From assembly GCA_964035575.1 (NCBI GenBank), contig OZ037934.1, positions 434,001 through 498,000 on the forward strand: a stretch of DNA of 64,000 nucleotides. The letters run 5' to 3'. This document shows positions 54,658 to 64,000 of the stretch, in pieces. Position numbers and translations under genes: made by a program. This DNA is from Rhynchopus sp. YZ270_cl-10 (lineage: Eukaryota > Euglenozoa > Diplonemea > Diplonemida > Diplonemidae). The notes below the pieces were generated by a model, which saw nothing but the letters and a program-made list of their open reading frames with translations, did not search any database and was not told where the DNA came from. Within the stretch, counting starts at the first letter, position 1, and the number at the start of each line of letters is the position of its first letter.

Positions 54658-55680
54658 TTAAAGATGCGTATGTATGCACCTGATACATATTTCACCTCTC
54701 AATTTTTCATATTTCCCTTCTCCTCTCCCACTAAGCCATGCTTGAACAGCACATGGCTGAGACAGAACCTCACAATGTTTTTAAGTGAAACAACGAGCAA
54801 AAAAAAGGATACGTTTTTTTTGTACCCTTTCTTATCGCCTCCTTTTCACTCTCAGAAAAAGAGAAAAAAGTGCTATTTTTTCCCCTTCTTTTTTACCCCC
54901 TTTTGAAAATTATTGCGGAGTGTTCCCTCCTCCTCCTCCTCCTCCCGCCCTTTTTGGAGTTCTAAAGGGGGGTTAAATGGCTTCTGTTCTCCTGAATTAA
55001 ACGGTTGCTGAATCATGAAATGAATAAATTTCAAAAAGTGCTTCGCTGCACTGGAAATGACTCATTTTTTTTATCGTAACTCTTTAACGGGGGGGTGGGC
55101 AAAAATTAAGCGGGGGATGTGTAACAATGGTGTGGGAACAGGGTCTTCGCATTTCCGAGGAGGGGAAAAAAAGAGTAGTGGAGCTCATCCTTTGGGAGAT
55201 ATGGCTGTACTAAATTAGGTCTAATAATGTACACAATTTCGATCAAAATTGTAGACAAAAACTCGTCTCTTCGGACACGGGGGATTGTCGATACCAAAAT
55301 GAAAAACATGACCATCAAAAGGGTGACCATTTTCACATTATCAAAATTTTGAAGAAAAAAAGAAGAAGAAAAAAAAAAACAACTAAAAAAAATGAACGGA
55401 CGGGTCTTGCGCAATAGTAAGAATGATACGATTTTTTCTATTTGGTGTATTTAACCACTCTGCTGTTTTGCTTTTTTTTTTTTCGTTTTTTTTTTTTTTT
55501 TCTCTTCAATTTTTTCACTTTTTTTTTTTCTCTTCTCTTGGCTTCTTCTGTTATAACGCTACTTTTTCCCCCTATTTTCCCCCCCTTTAGTCTATTTATT
55601 CCCGTACCCCCCCTAAAAGGCTACCCTTTTTTTATATATTGGGAGCTATATGTTCAAAATAAGGGTGAAGAAAAAAAACA

Positions 55681-56085
55681 CTAAAACACAGAATCCCCCC
55701 CTTTCTTTAAGATGCCAACCTCGAGGTTTTGAACGCACTTTTTTGCATCCTTCCGGTGAGGGGTTCTACGTGCATCGGCCGTTGAGGTTGGTGGTATGTG
55801 TGTGCCAAACCTTTCCTCGAACGCTTCCCACGTGGGTGTGTCACTCAGGGTGTTGTGCTTTTGAAGTATGGGAAGCCATGCCTCTCGCAACCACGTGTTC
55901 ATGTCCTCCACATTCGCGGTCTCTTCCGTCCCGCGCTTTGGCCCCGTTGAGGCGCTTGTATATGAGCCCTGGTGTGGTGTGCCATTGCGTGCGTATCATT
56001 CGGTATCTTTGCGTGGCCCTGTCCCTCTCCAGTTCTAGGGACGAACCGCGCTGCAGACCAAACTCTACACCAAAACAGGTTGAGG
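55681..56085 (-). pseudogene. Broken LINE (non-LTR retrotransposon) fragment
   Basis: On the minus strand one frame reads LELERDRATQRYRMIRTQWH then GLIYKRLNGAKARDGRDREC, and the next frame continues NVEDMNTWLREAWLPILQKH then PTWEAFEERFGTHIPP. This order (basic linker, then a W-x-PI-x-x-KH block with a following F-x-x-x-x-x-H-I-P) resembles the segment between endonuclease and reverse transcriptase of LINE ORF2. There is a frame change near 55910 and both ends are missing. No catalytic reverse-transcriptase motif is in view. Confidence 0.45.
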
Positions 56086-56570
56086 TGTGTACGTTGTCAC
56101 CACAACCTCTCCGTGTAATGAGTGTTAAGTTTCTATTTCCATAATTATTGGTGTGGCTGAAAGGGGGTGCTATTGTTGTGCTATTTTCTGCTATTCTGGG
56201 CGTCTGGATTTTTTTGGTGCGGCTGAAGGGAGGTGCTATTTTGTGCTATTTTGGGGTCGTCAGCCACACACCAAATAATACAAACACTAACCCTACACAG
56301 AAAAATTTGTTGTCATTTCACCACCACCACCACCATTGTGGTTTACCGACGGAATAGCACAAACTACGACAAAACAGAGAGACATTTCAAACCCCCCATC
56401 TACCTCCAACCCAGACTACACAAAAAAACCCCCTACATTCCCCCTTCTTTTATATCGTTGCTGCATTCCCATCCCCCTTTCTCTCTCTTTTTCTTTCATC
56501 CTTCCCCTTTCATATCAGCGGGGCCTGCATCTACTTCACTATATTTCACACCTTTTTTCATACCCCTAGA

Positions 56571-57242
56571 ATGGGAGTGACCACAAAGCTATTTCTCTGC
56601 CGCCATGCGAAAACAGTGTTTAATGCGAAGCAAATTGTGCATGGTCCGGTTGAAACTGACATTTCGCTAGACCATATTCACACGGTGGACCTATTGGGGG
56701 CGAGGTTTGCTGGGATAGAACCGGACCTTCTTTTGACAAGCACGTTAACCCGCTCGGTGCGGACCTCCGCAGGGATCGTCTGCCCTACACGACGCGCCCT
56801 ACCTGCGCTTAACGAAATGAGCTTTGGCGGGTTAGAAGGCCAGCCTCTTGACCACGCAGACGTAGAACGACACCTCTCTGCAATGTACGCTGCGTGGTCC
56901 TCCGGGGACACTGGATACCGCCTGCATGGCGGTGGTGAATCATATTGCGATGTGGAGAGCAGGATGCGCGGGTGCATAGAAGAGGCGATACGATCGGTGA
57001 ACGGAGCGGGGAGGGAGGGGGAGGAGGAGGGTAAGGGCAGTAGTGTGGTGGTGGTAGGGCATATGCGCGCATTGACAGTGTTTCTCAGCAGTGTGTTGGA
57101 CCATTTGGGGGCAGCGGATGTGCGCCGCATTGTGCTCGAGAACTGCTCGGTGTCGGAGCTGTTGGTGAGGGACAATGGTGACATCGCTACTCCCCGCTTT
57201 GAGTATTCCTTGGTAGCCTTGAACGATGTGTCGCATTTGTGA
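56571..57242 (+). CDS. Histidine phosphatase superfamily (phosphoglycerate-mutase-like) protein
   Basis: A 223-residue single exon. LFLCRHAKTVFNAKQ holds the RH core (Arg11, His12) with Ala instead of the usual Gly. TSTLTRSVRTSA supplies Arg61, LNEMSFGGLEG supplies Glu82 and VVVVGHMRALTVF supplies the second catalytic His164, so the active site looks complete. The family includes cofactor-dependent phosphoglycerate mutases, fructose-2,6-bisphosphatase-like enzymes, SixA and broad phosphatases. The length and the short insert after GGGESYCDVESR favour a small broad-specificity phosphatase over a true mutase; the substrate cannot be told. A Gly/Glu-rich loop (147-155) is low complexity. No targeting signal is obvious. 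Confidence 0.9.
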   Translation: MGVTTKLFLCRHAKTVFNAKQIVHGPVETDISLDHIHTVDLLGARFAGIEPDLLLTSTLTRSVRTSAGIVCPTRRALPALNEMSFGGLEGQPLDHADVERHLSAMYAAWSSGDTGYRLHGGGESYCDVESRMRGCIEEAIRSVNGAGREGEEEGKGSSVVVVGHMRALTVFLSSVLDHLGAADVRRIVLENCSVSELLVRDNGDIATPRFEYSLVALNDVSHL

Positions 57243-57486
57243 GGTGGGGAAAAAAATGATTTTTTTATTGATTATGTTGGGTTGACCCCAAGGCCCTTTC
57301 CGTTCGTTGAATGAGGTAGAATACACTTTGATACTATGTGTGTCTTGTTTGTGTTTTTCGACCTCAAAAAAAAATTTTTTTTTTCATTAGTTTTAGCGTT
57401 TGATGTGTTACACCGAAGACCGTCTGAATGGATGGTCCGTTCGTTTAAATAGCTCCTTTACAAAAAAAAAAATTACTTTAGGGACA

Positions 57487-57554
57487 GTGGAGATTTGCAC
57501 AAAAACTGTGGCAGCACAACCGAGGCAACCACACTACTCCAACAATTTTCAAAA
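57487..57554 (+). repeat. Dispersed repeat family R1
   Basis: GTGGAGATTTGCACAAAAAC, TGTGGCAGCACAACCGAGGC, ACACTACTCCAACAATTTTC, AAAA; 245 bp after the phosphatase stop. Confidence 0.75.
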
Positions 57555-57652
57555 AATAAATAAAAGCAAGGGTCGATAGGCTCTGCCACATCGTTGTGTG
57601 CGGGATGTGTCCCCATCCGTGTTTTCCCCCCCTTCTCCCTTTCTTAGGATTA

Positions 57653-57747
57653 GGGTACTCTCACTTTTTCTTTTGTTTCTTGTCCCCGCCCGCTCGGATT
57701 TTTGGGAAACCCAAAGACAAGAAACAAAAGAAAAAGTGAGAGTACCC
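57653..57747. mobile_element. 95-bp MITE with perfect 32-bp inverted repeats
   Basis: The arms 57653-57684 and 57716-57747 (starting GGGTACTCTCACTTTTTC) are exact reverse complements around a 31-base loop. TTA lies on both sides (57650-57652, 57748-57750), a PIF/Harbinger-like 3-bp duplication. Perfect arms mean recent insertion or ongoing gene conversion. Confidence 0.85.
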
Positions 57748-57857
57748 TTACTGACAAAGGCGGTCTCAGAACCGTAACATTGACACAAAAAAAAGGTGAT
57801 ATTTTGGGTGTCCGAAAGGTCCCTATCCACCCTTTACTTTCAAATTTTTGTTGCAAA

Positions 57858-57910
57858 GGTGACTAAGCACCGAGAGGCTTAGGTTCATCTTATAAACTTT
57901 TTTTTCTTTT
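57858..57910 (+). repeat. Hairpin repeat R3, best copy
   Basis: GGTGACTAAGCACCGAGAGG, CTTAGGTTCATCTTATAAAC, then a T-run. The stem CTAAGC/GCTTAG closes an 8-base ACCGAGAG loop. It is treated as the reference for the family. Confidence 0.8.
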
Positions 57911-58111
57911 TTTTTCTTCATTGTTATTTGTCTTTTTTCGCGTTGTATCTCAAGGGATAACCTAACCGCTCTGTTTGTTTACCCCATCTCTTTTCTTTCT
58001 TTGTTGTACTGACGCAGACTTTTTTGTTTTTTTTTTTTTTTCTTTCCCCCCATTCCCTGGTGTGAAAAAGGATCGTGTGCACTCCCTCCGTTCCGTCGGC
58101 GCCCCAGCGCT

Positions 58112-58335
58112 CATTGGATTCAGCAGACGCCCAGTGTTGTGTGCTAAAACACGTGCTTTTCTTGAATCTTTAAATCATGTTGTCCCCCCTTCCCGGTCAG
58201 GGTGGGGTAATGAATGTATACCTGCTTACAGCTTCCCTGTAAACCAATCCCAAGCGCAACACTCCGGGGTTCGATAACCCACGGAGTGCCAGTGCCTGCG
58301 TCCCAGAGGCGTTTGCACTATCAACTTCACTTCTT
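58112..58335 (+). repeat. Repeat family g, long copy
   Basis: TTGGATTCAGCAGACGCCCA, CCTGCTTACAGCTTCCCTGT, ACACTCCGGGGTTCGATAAC, CCACGGAGTGCCAGTGCCTG, AGAGGCGTTTGCACTATCAA. GGTTCGATAACC resembles an RNA polymerase III B box, but no A box or tRNA fold is found. Confidence 0.75.
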
Positions 58336-58514
58336 TTCCCCCCTGTGGTTACTATGCACTCTGCTTAATGACTCACCTCCACCTAACGATTCCTCCTCCT
58401 CCTCCTCCTCCTCCTCCCCTCCCTTTTCGTATCCCTCCAAAGCGCAACTTAAAGTCGAAACTATTCTTTCGATGTCGCCAAGTTACCCCTATTATCATAC
58501 CATCGTGCACCTCC

Positions 58515-58693
58515 CCCCTTCCTCTGACACAGTCGAGCTGCTATTCCTTGTCATCACTCCCGGGGCCTCACGTAACAAAACTATCAAGCAAAATTAAACA
58601 GAGCACAAAAGTAATTTCAAAACATACAAAATAATTTTTTCAAACTCCCCCCCTTCCTCTGATACAGTCGAGCTGCTACTCCTGGTCATCACT
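58515..58693 (+). repeat. Direct repeat before the LPDFLK gene
   Basis: CCTTCCTCTGA(C/T)ACAGTCG, AGCTGCTA and TGTCATCACTC-like sequence occurs at 58515-58560 and again at 58648-58693, 133 bp apart, directly upstream of the start codon. Confidence 0.7.
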
Positions 58694-58764
58694 CTCCCCT
58701 TCTTTTACCTCCCCAACAAAAAGGTGTGGGGTGATCGGGTGTTTTTTTTTTAACCCTTTTTTAA

Positions 58765-61700
58765 ATGTTGCGTCGAATTTTAGTACCGTTAGGGTCTACC
58801 GAGCGGCGTTCAGTGGGAAGGCAGTTTCGTTCCAATTTAATTCGTTCAAAGCTGGAGAAGACTTTGGAGGACGCTGCATTGGAGGCTGTTGAAAACCCTC
58901 TGCCGATCGATGCCAGGCGGATTAAAAAAGCGGAGTTCCGCAAGCAGCGGCAAGGGGCACGCGATGTAAGCGGGATTGACCTCGTTTTGGGCCTCGCAGA
59001 TGTTCCTGACATGAAGCTCTCCGATGCCAAGCCCTATACCCCAGCCCAAGACCTTCCCGATTACATGAAAGGAGAGGTGTCAGCGGCACCTCTGTCAGAC
59101 ATCGATTTAACTGCAGATCAAGCTGAAAAGCCGGAATTTCTGAATGTTGAAAAAGATATTCCAGAACAAATAAAGCCGTCTACACCACCGAAGACTCATC
59201 CAGCAAGGAAGAAGGTAGACACAGGGAAAAAGGTGGAGGAGAAGAAGCGCGATGTTGTGAGCAAAGTGCGGGAAGTGAACGCAGGGGCGGGCAGGAACAG
59301 CAGATCTCCTACAAAGCAGAAGGAAGCAGTTCAAAGGGAGGTGAACCAAGACGACCTGCCGGACTTCTTGAAGTCCTCACCCCCATCCCACGATGCAGCG
59401 GCTGAAGAAGCAGATCTCCCAGACTTCCTCAAAACAAAGGCAACAGAGGGCAACGCAAAAGACGATGACCTCCCAGATTTCCTAAAGTCCTCTCCACCCA
59501 GCGGCGCGAAGACGAAGGCACCAGAAATGCCGGATGATGATGACCTGCCGGACTTCCTGAAGTCCGCACCATCTGGCAGTACCAAGACAAAGTCAGCAGC
59601 AGTCAACGACGACGACGACCTGCCAGACTTCCTGAAGGCCTCGCTTCCAGACTCGAAGCCAAAGAGAGCGTCTTCTGCAAAGCCTGCTGTTGAAGACGCT
59701 GACGACGAAGATGACCTGCCAGACTTCCTGAAGTCCACACCATCTGGCAGTACCAAGACAAAGGCAGCAGCAGTCGACGCTGACGACGAAGATGATCTTC
59801 CAGACTTCCTGAAGGCTCCGTCAAAGAAAAGCAATTCACAGCCTAACGACGACGACGACCTGCCAGACTTTTTGAAACCTAAGAAAACAGCTGGCACAGC
59901 ATCATCACCGCCTGCTGTTGAAGACGCTGACGACGAAGATGGCCTTCCCGACTTCCTGAAGACCCCAGCTAAGAAAAGCGCGACCAACGACGACGACTTG
60001 CCAGACTTTTTGAAACCAAAGAAAACAGCTGGCACAGCATCACCACCTGCCGTTGAAGACGCTGACGACGAAGATGACCTGCCAGACTTCCTGAAGTCCG
60101 CACCATCTGGCAGTACCAAGACAAAGGCAGCAGCAGTCGACGCTGACGACGAAGATGATCTTCCAGACTTCCTGAAGGCTCCGTCAAAGAAAAGCAATTC
60201 ACAGCCTAACGACGACGACGACCTGCCAGACTTTTTGAAACCTAAGAAAACAGCTGGCACAGCATCATCACCGCCTGCTGTTGAAGACGCTGACGACGAA
60301 GATGGCCTTCCCGACTTCCTGAAGACCCCAGCTAAGAAAAGCGCGACCAACGACGACGACCTGCCGGACTTCCTGAAGCCACAGACCACCCCTGGTGCAA
60401 AGACCACACCACCCGCTGTTGAGGATGCTGACGACGAGGATGACCTGCCAGACTTCTTGAAGACTCCGTCAAAGAAAAGCAATTCACAGCCTAACGACGA
60501 CGACGACCTGCCAGACTTCCTGAAGGCCTCGCTTCCAGACTCGAAACCGAGAGCGTCTTCTGCAAAGCCCGCTGTTGAAGACGCTGACGACGAAGATGAC
60601 CTTCCCGACTTCTTGAAGACCCCAGCTAAGAAAAGGGCGTCCAACGACGACGACCTGCCGGACTTCCTGAAGCCGAAGAACACATCCAACCCATCATCAC
60701 CTGCCGTTGAAGACGCTGACGACGAGGATGACCTGCCAGACTTCCTGAAGTCCGCACCATCTGGCAGTACCAAGACAAAGGCAGCAGTGAGTTCTGATGA
60801 CAACGAGGATGACCTACCCGACTTTCTGAAAACCCCATCCACAACCCAGAAGACATCAGATGACGACCTGCCGGACTTTTTGAAGCCAAAGAGAGGCACT
60901 ACACCATCATCTTCGACACCACCTACTGCTACCGCTGACGCTGACGACGACCTGCCGGACTTTTTGAAAACCCCATCCAAACGCACAACAACACAGAACA
61001 CAGACGACGACGACCTGCCAGACTTCCTGAAGACCGCACCATCTGGCAGCACCAAGACAAAGGCTTCTGATGCCGACGACGATGACCTACCAGACTTTTT
61101 GAAAACCCCATCCAAACGCGCAACACAGAACGACGACGACGACCTGCCAGACTTCCTAAAGGGCCCGCCTAGCGGAGCGGCAGCACCTTCGGAGGGTACT
61201 TCCTCTACTGTTGTCGGAGGGGTGCCGGAGTTGCTGAGGTCTGCAGGTAGTCCAAGCGGTCCTACTTCAAGCGACGCACCCCCTACCGCTAGCACGACAC
61301 CATCATCACCGTCACCACCACCTCCTACCGGAACGCTTTCTCAAAAGATCCATCCCGCCAGGAGACGTGCTGCCAAATCAGTCAACACTGACAGCACCAA
61401 GGTCAAGGTGGAGACGACTAACGACAACTTCGACTTCGTGAAGCCCACCCCACAACCCCCCGCCAGCCCTACCCCCGTCAGGAAGCAAAGCGAAGACGAA
61501 CTGCCAGACTTCTTGAAGTCGCAGCCAACTCAACAGACAGCATCTACTACCTCGCAGGCAGACGTTGCGTCTCGCCTCGGGAATATGACACCAAAGAAGG
61601 CCTCCACCCCTGCCTTCCTGCGAGAGGAGGAACTTCGCAAGGCCACTCCAGTGAAGGAAGGGTATTCTCCACTGAAGGATGAGGGCCTGCCGGATTTTCT

Positions 61701-63765
61701 TAAGGAGGACCTTGCTGGGGTGAAGCAAGCCAAGAAGGTCGACAAAAGTGCGTTGGGAGACGATCTTCCTGACTTTCTGAAGACCGCGCCGGAAGAGAAA
61801 GCTACAACGAAAACAGATCATTCCGACCTGCCAGACTTCCTGAAGACCACACCTTCCAAGCCAAACCCTTCCAAGGCAAACGACGACCTCCCGGACTTCC
61901 TCAAAACCTCACCAGATGCAGACACAACACAGACAACATCAGCATTGAAGGATGACCTTAAAACCCCTACACAGCCTTCGCAATCAGACAAGCCAATGGA
62001 TAAAGCATTGGATGACGATGACCTCCCGGACTTCCTGAAGACCACACCTTCCAAGCCAAACCCTACCCAGGCAGACGACCTGCCGGACTTCCTCAAAACC
62101 GACACAACACAGACAACATCAGCGTTGAATGAAGACCTTACAACCCCTACACATCCTTCGCAGTCAGACAAGCCAATGGATAAAGCATTGGATGACGACG
62201 ACCTGCCGGACTTCCTCAAAACCGACACAACACAGACAACATCAGCGTTGAAGGATGACCTTAAAACCCCTACACATCCTTCGCAATCAGACAAGCCAAT
62301 GGATAAAGCATTGGATGACGACGACCTGCCGGACTTCCTCAAAACCAATGACGCAAAGAAGCCGAAGGACGCACCACTCCCCGAATTTCTTCAGGAAGAA
62401 CCGACACTCAAAGAGCGCATCCCAAAGGCCTCTGCCGCAGCCAAGGCGCGCCTCCCCGTTGATGACGACGACGACCTGCCGGACTTCCTTAAGGACTTCG
62501 CCGCAAAGAAGATGGTCGACAGCGAGCTGCCCAGCTTTTTGCGCACCGTTTCCAAAACCTCGAGGCCTGCTCCACAGAAGGAGACACCGTACACCCCACC
62601 GCCGTACACAAGCGATGTGAAAGGGAAGTTCGCGATTACCTTTGGCGAAGGAAGCGATGTGCGGACGATCCGTATTCTAGATGCACTCACGGTCGAGCCC
62701 GTAGAGGCTTCCTGGCAGGGGACGAGACTGAACGTTTCGGTTTCATCCGGGAAGGTTGCGTTTGGTGTGAAAGTGTTGTCAGGAAAACTTTGCCGTATCG
62801 GATGGTCTGTGGCTTCGACGAACCTTGACCTCGGCAGTGCGCACGGCAGCTATGGCTACGGCGCAACAGGGAAGAAGTCGACAAACCGTGACTTTATTGA
62901 CTATGGAGGTGAGTATGGGGCGGGCGACACAGTCATCGCACTCCTGGACGTGGAGGAGGCGACCATCTCGTTTGTCACGAACGGAACGAACCACGGTGTC
63001 GCGTTCACACTGACCCCGAGTCTCGCAAATGCGTCGCTCTACCCGCATCTGTTAACCAAGGATGCGCGTCTTCGTCTTATCACCGGGGAACAGAAGAGCG
63101 CCCTTCCCTCGATTCCGTCAGGTATGAAAGGAGTTTTTTGATGTTGTGCAAATGAATGTGATGAGGATCATCTTCTTTTAGTGCGGTACCGAGTGGGTCA
63201 TCTTACCAAATATTTTTGTTCTTTTGTACTCAGGTAGCTTCCTAGAGGCATCGTGTGAATCTAATACAGAAAGCATCAGTCAAGGCTGTCCTTACAGACG
63301 CATGCCTTATTTTTTGGCCTTAAAGAGGTTTCCTCTTGGCCAAGTAGCCAGTGGGGCGTATTGCAGTACTAAAAATATCACCACAGAAATATTTATTATT
63401 TTACGCACAAACAAAAACGATCTGCACAGGGTACAAATGGCTCTCGGAGGCAGTGAAGAGCAACAAGACCTGCGCGCTCTGTGGGCAAGGGAGGTCCACG
63501 GAGGAGATGGAGGAGATGGGCGGGGGCTCAGGGTTCTTCCGCTGTCAGGACGGCAAGCAGAACAACGGGTGTGCGGACGAACGTCTGGGAAAGCGTGCGG
63601 CGCCTTCGCCAGGGAAGGAGGCGGAGGCGAAGCCCGAACGCGTGCGTGCGCCTGTAGACGGAGTTGAGTTTGCAAAGCGTGCAGCCAACAGCCAGGCACG
63701 CTCGTGGCAGACGTACTCCTCAGGGGCCAAGACCGCAAGCTCTTCATGGAGGAACCGAGCCTCGA
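58765..63765 (+). CDS. LPDFLK-repeat protein with SPRY domain and C-terminal Cys cluster, 3' end uncertain
   Basis: Exon 1 (58765-63121) encodes 1452 residues. GTATGAAA follows, and the acceptor TGCACAG before 63430 restores PSIPSGYKWLSEAV, a usual SPRY ending. Exon 2 ends at 63765 before GTATGTAA; without that splice the protein would stop two codons later (63773), so it may continue past the window. The start is Arg-rich (MLRRILVPLGSTERRSVGRQ), possibly a mitochondrial presequence or a mis-set start. Residues about 195-1255 hold about 36 copies of (D/E)DDLPDFLK separated by 8-40 residues of Ser/Thr/Pro/Lys linker, plus degenerate forms (LPDYMK, LPEFLQ, LPSFLR). Residues 1288-1452 are SPRY (RIGWS, SYGYGATG, FVTNGTNHG). 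Exon 2 has CALCGQ, FFRCQD and NNGC, a likely zinc site. SPRY is a protein-binding fold; the acidic-amphipathic repeats look like many copies of a docking motif. Function unknown. Confidence 0.8.
59690..60410 (+). repeat. Recent 363-bp tandem duplication in the LPDFLK array
   Basis: The stretch starting at 59690 repeats at an offset of 363 bases (121 codons) with very few differences, each unit carrying five LPDFLK motifs. It shows that the array grows by in-frame block duplication. Confidence 0.85.
63312..63418 (+). repeat. Repeat j inside the intron of the LPDFLK-SPRY gene
   Basis: TTTTTTGGCCTTAAAGAGGT, TTCCTCTTGGCCAAGTAGCC, GGGCGTATTGCAGTACTAAA, TATCACCACAGAAATATTTA, TTACGCACAAACAAA. It ends a few bases before the acceptor at 63429. 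Confidence 0.7.
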
Positions 63766-64000
63766 GTATGTAACGCTTTTTTAATTAATTTCAATTCTAA
63801 AAAAGATTGGAGGCAGCGCTGCGGGCAAACAAAACGGATTGAAAAAAGACAGAAAGCTTTGCTTGTTCTTTACTCAATTAACCACAACAACCATACTCAG
63901 TTTACTTCAGCAAACATTTTTCCCCCCACCTTTTTGTTTTTCGGGTTTGCGGGTTTGCACATTTCACGAATCCGCGTCACATCGTTCGAACACCATGTTG
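63766..64000. other. Presumed intron or 3' flank at the right edge
   Basis: It begins GTATGTAACG, the donor consensus of this window. It is A/T-rich with one TTACTTCAG acceptor-like site at 63901-63909, followed by a frame without protein character, so the next exon, if any, is outside. Confidence 0.4.

Noticed and set aside
58258-58290. Possible tRNA because of GGTTCGATAACC
   Set aside because: No acceptor stem, A box or cloverleaf could be drawn around it in any family g copy.
59331-61295. 654-codon minus-strand frame rich in RKSGRSSSS
   Set aside because: It is the antisense shadow of the LPDFLK array; the + frame has the domains, splice signals and conserved motif.

Overview
The window is nuclear DNA of a unicellular eukaryote, probably flagellated. 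The genes have spliceosomal introns with a GTATG(T/A/G) donor and a CAG acceptor, the standard code fits every gene, and coding exons are G+C-richer than the A/T-homopolymer-rich spacers. A Tubby-family gene points to cilia or membrane trafficking, and a two-membrane-helix CPT1 points to conventional mitochondria. I cannot name the species or a firm supergroup. Reconstructed gene models come from reading frame, splice motifs and known protein families; no search was run.

All eight credible host genes are on the + strand: (1) the 3' end of a DsbA/HCCA-isomerase-like gene (1-821); (2) a ubiquitin-like plus BspA-type leucine-rich-repeat protein (4293-6569); (3) a signal-anchored protein with a galactose-lectin-like module, a glycosyltransferase-like core and a Cys-rich tail (16818-19106); (4) a four-exon Tubby gene (19904-21621); (5) a two-exon 100-residue unknown (26580-27196); (6) a three-exon carnitine palmitoyltransferase 1 (47699-52539); (7) a histidine phosphatase (56571-57242); (8) a very long protein with about 36 LPDFLK motifs and a SPRY domain, running toward or past the right edge (58765-63765). 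They do not form an obvious pathway.

The rest is mobile and repetitive DNA. A nest of at least six inverted-repeat elements fills 7.3-15.7 kb, joined through TA dinucleotides and poly-G runs. Similar elements lie at 3.7, 24.9, 41.1, 44.2 and 49.2 kb, the last inside the large CPT1 intron. Most are flanked by TA on both sides and carry arrays of a short motif private to each element. There are also a TTAA-flanked piggyBac-like element (991-2396), a hAT-like element, small MITEs and a LINE fragment.

A second layer is a set of about a dozen families of 40-220 bp repeats scattered through the intergenic DNA, especially the 20-kb gene desert at 27.2-47.7 kb. Every copy I could recognise lies in the + orientation, like the genes, except one carried inside a transposon. 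One family is a small hairpin followed by a T-run; two others end in TCAAA plus an A-run. This strand-coherent repeat layer and the private-word TA elements are the most unusual things here.
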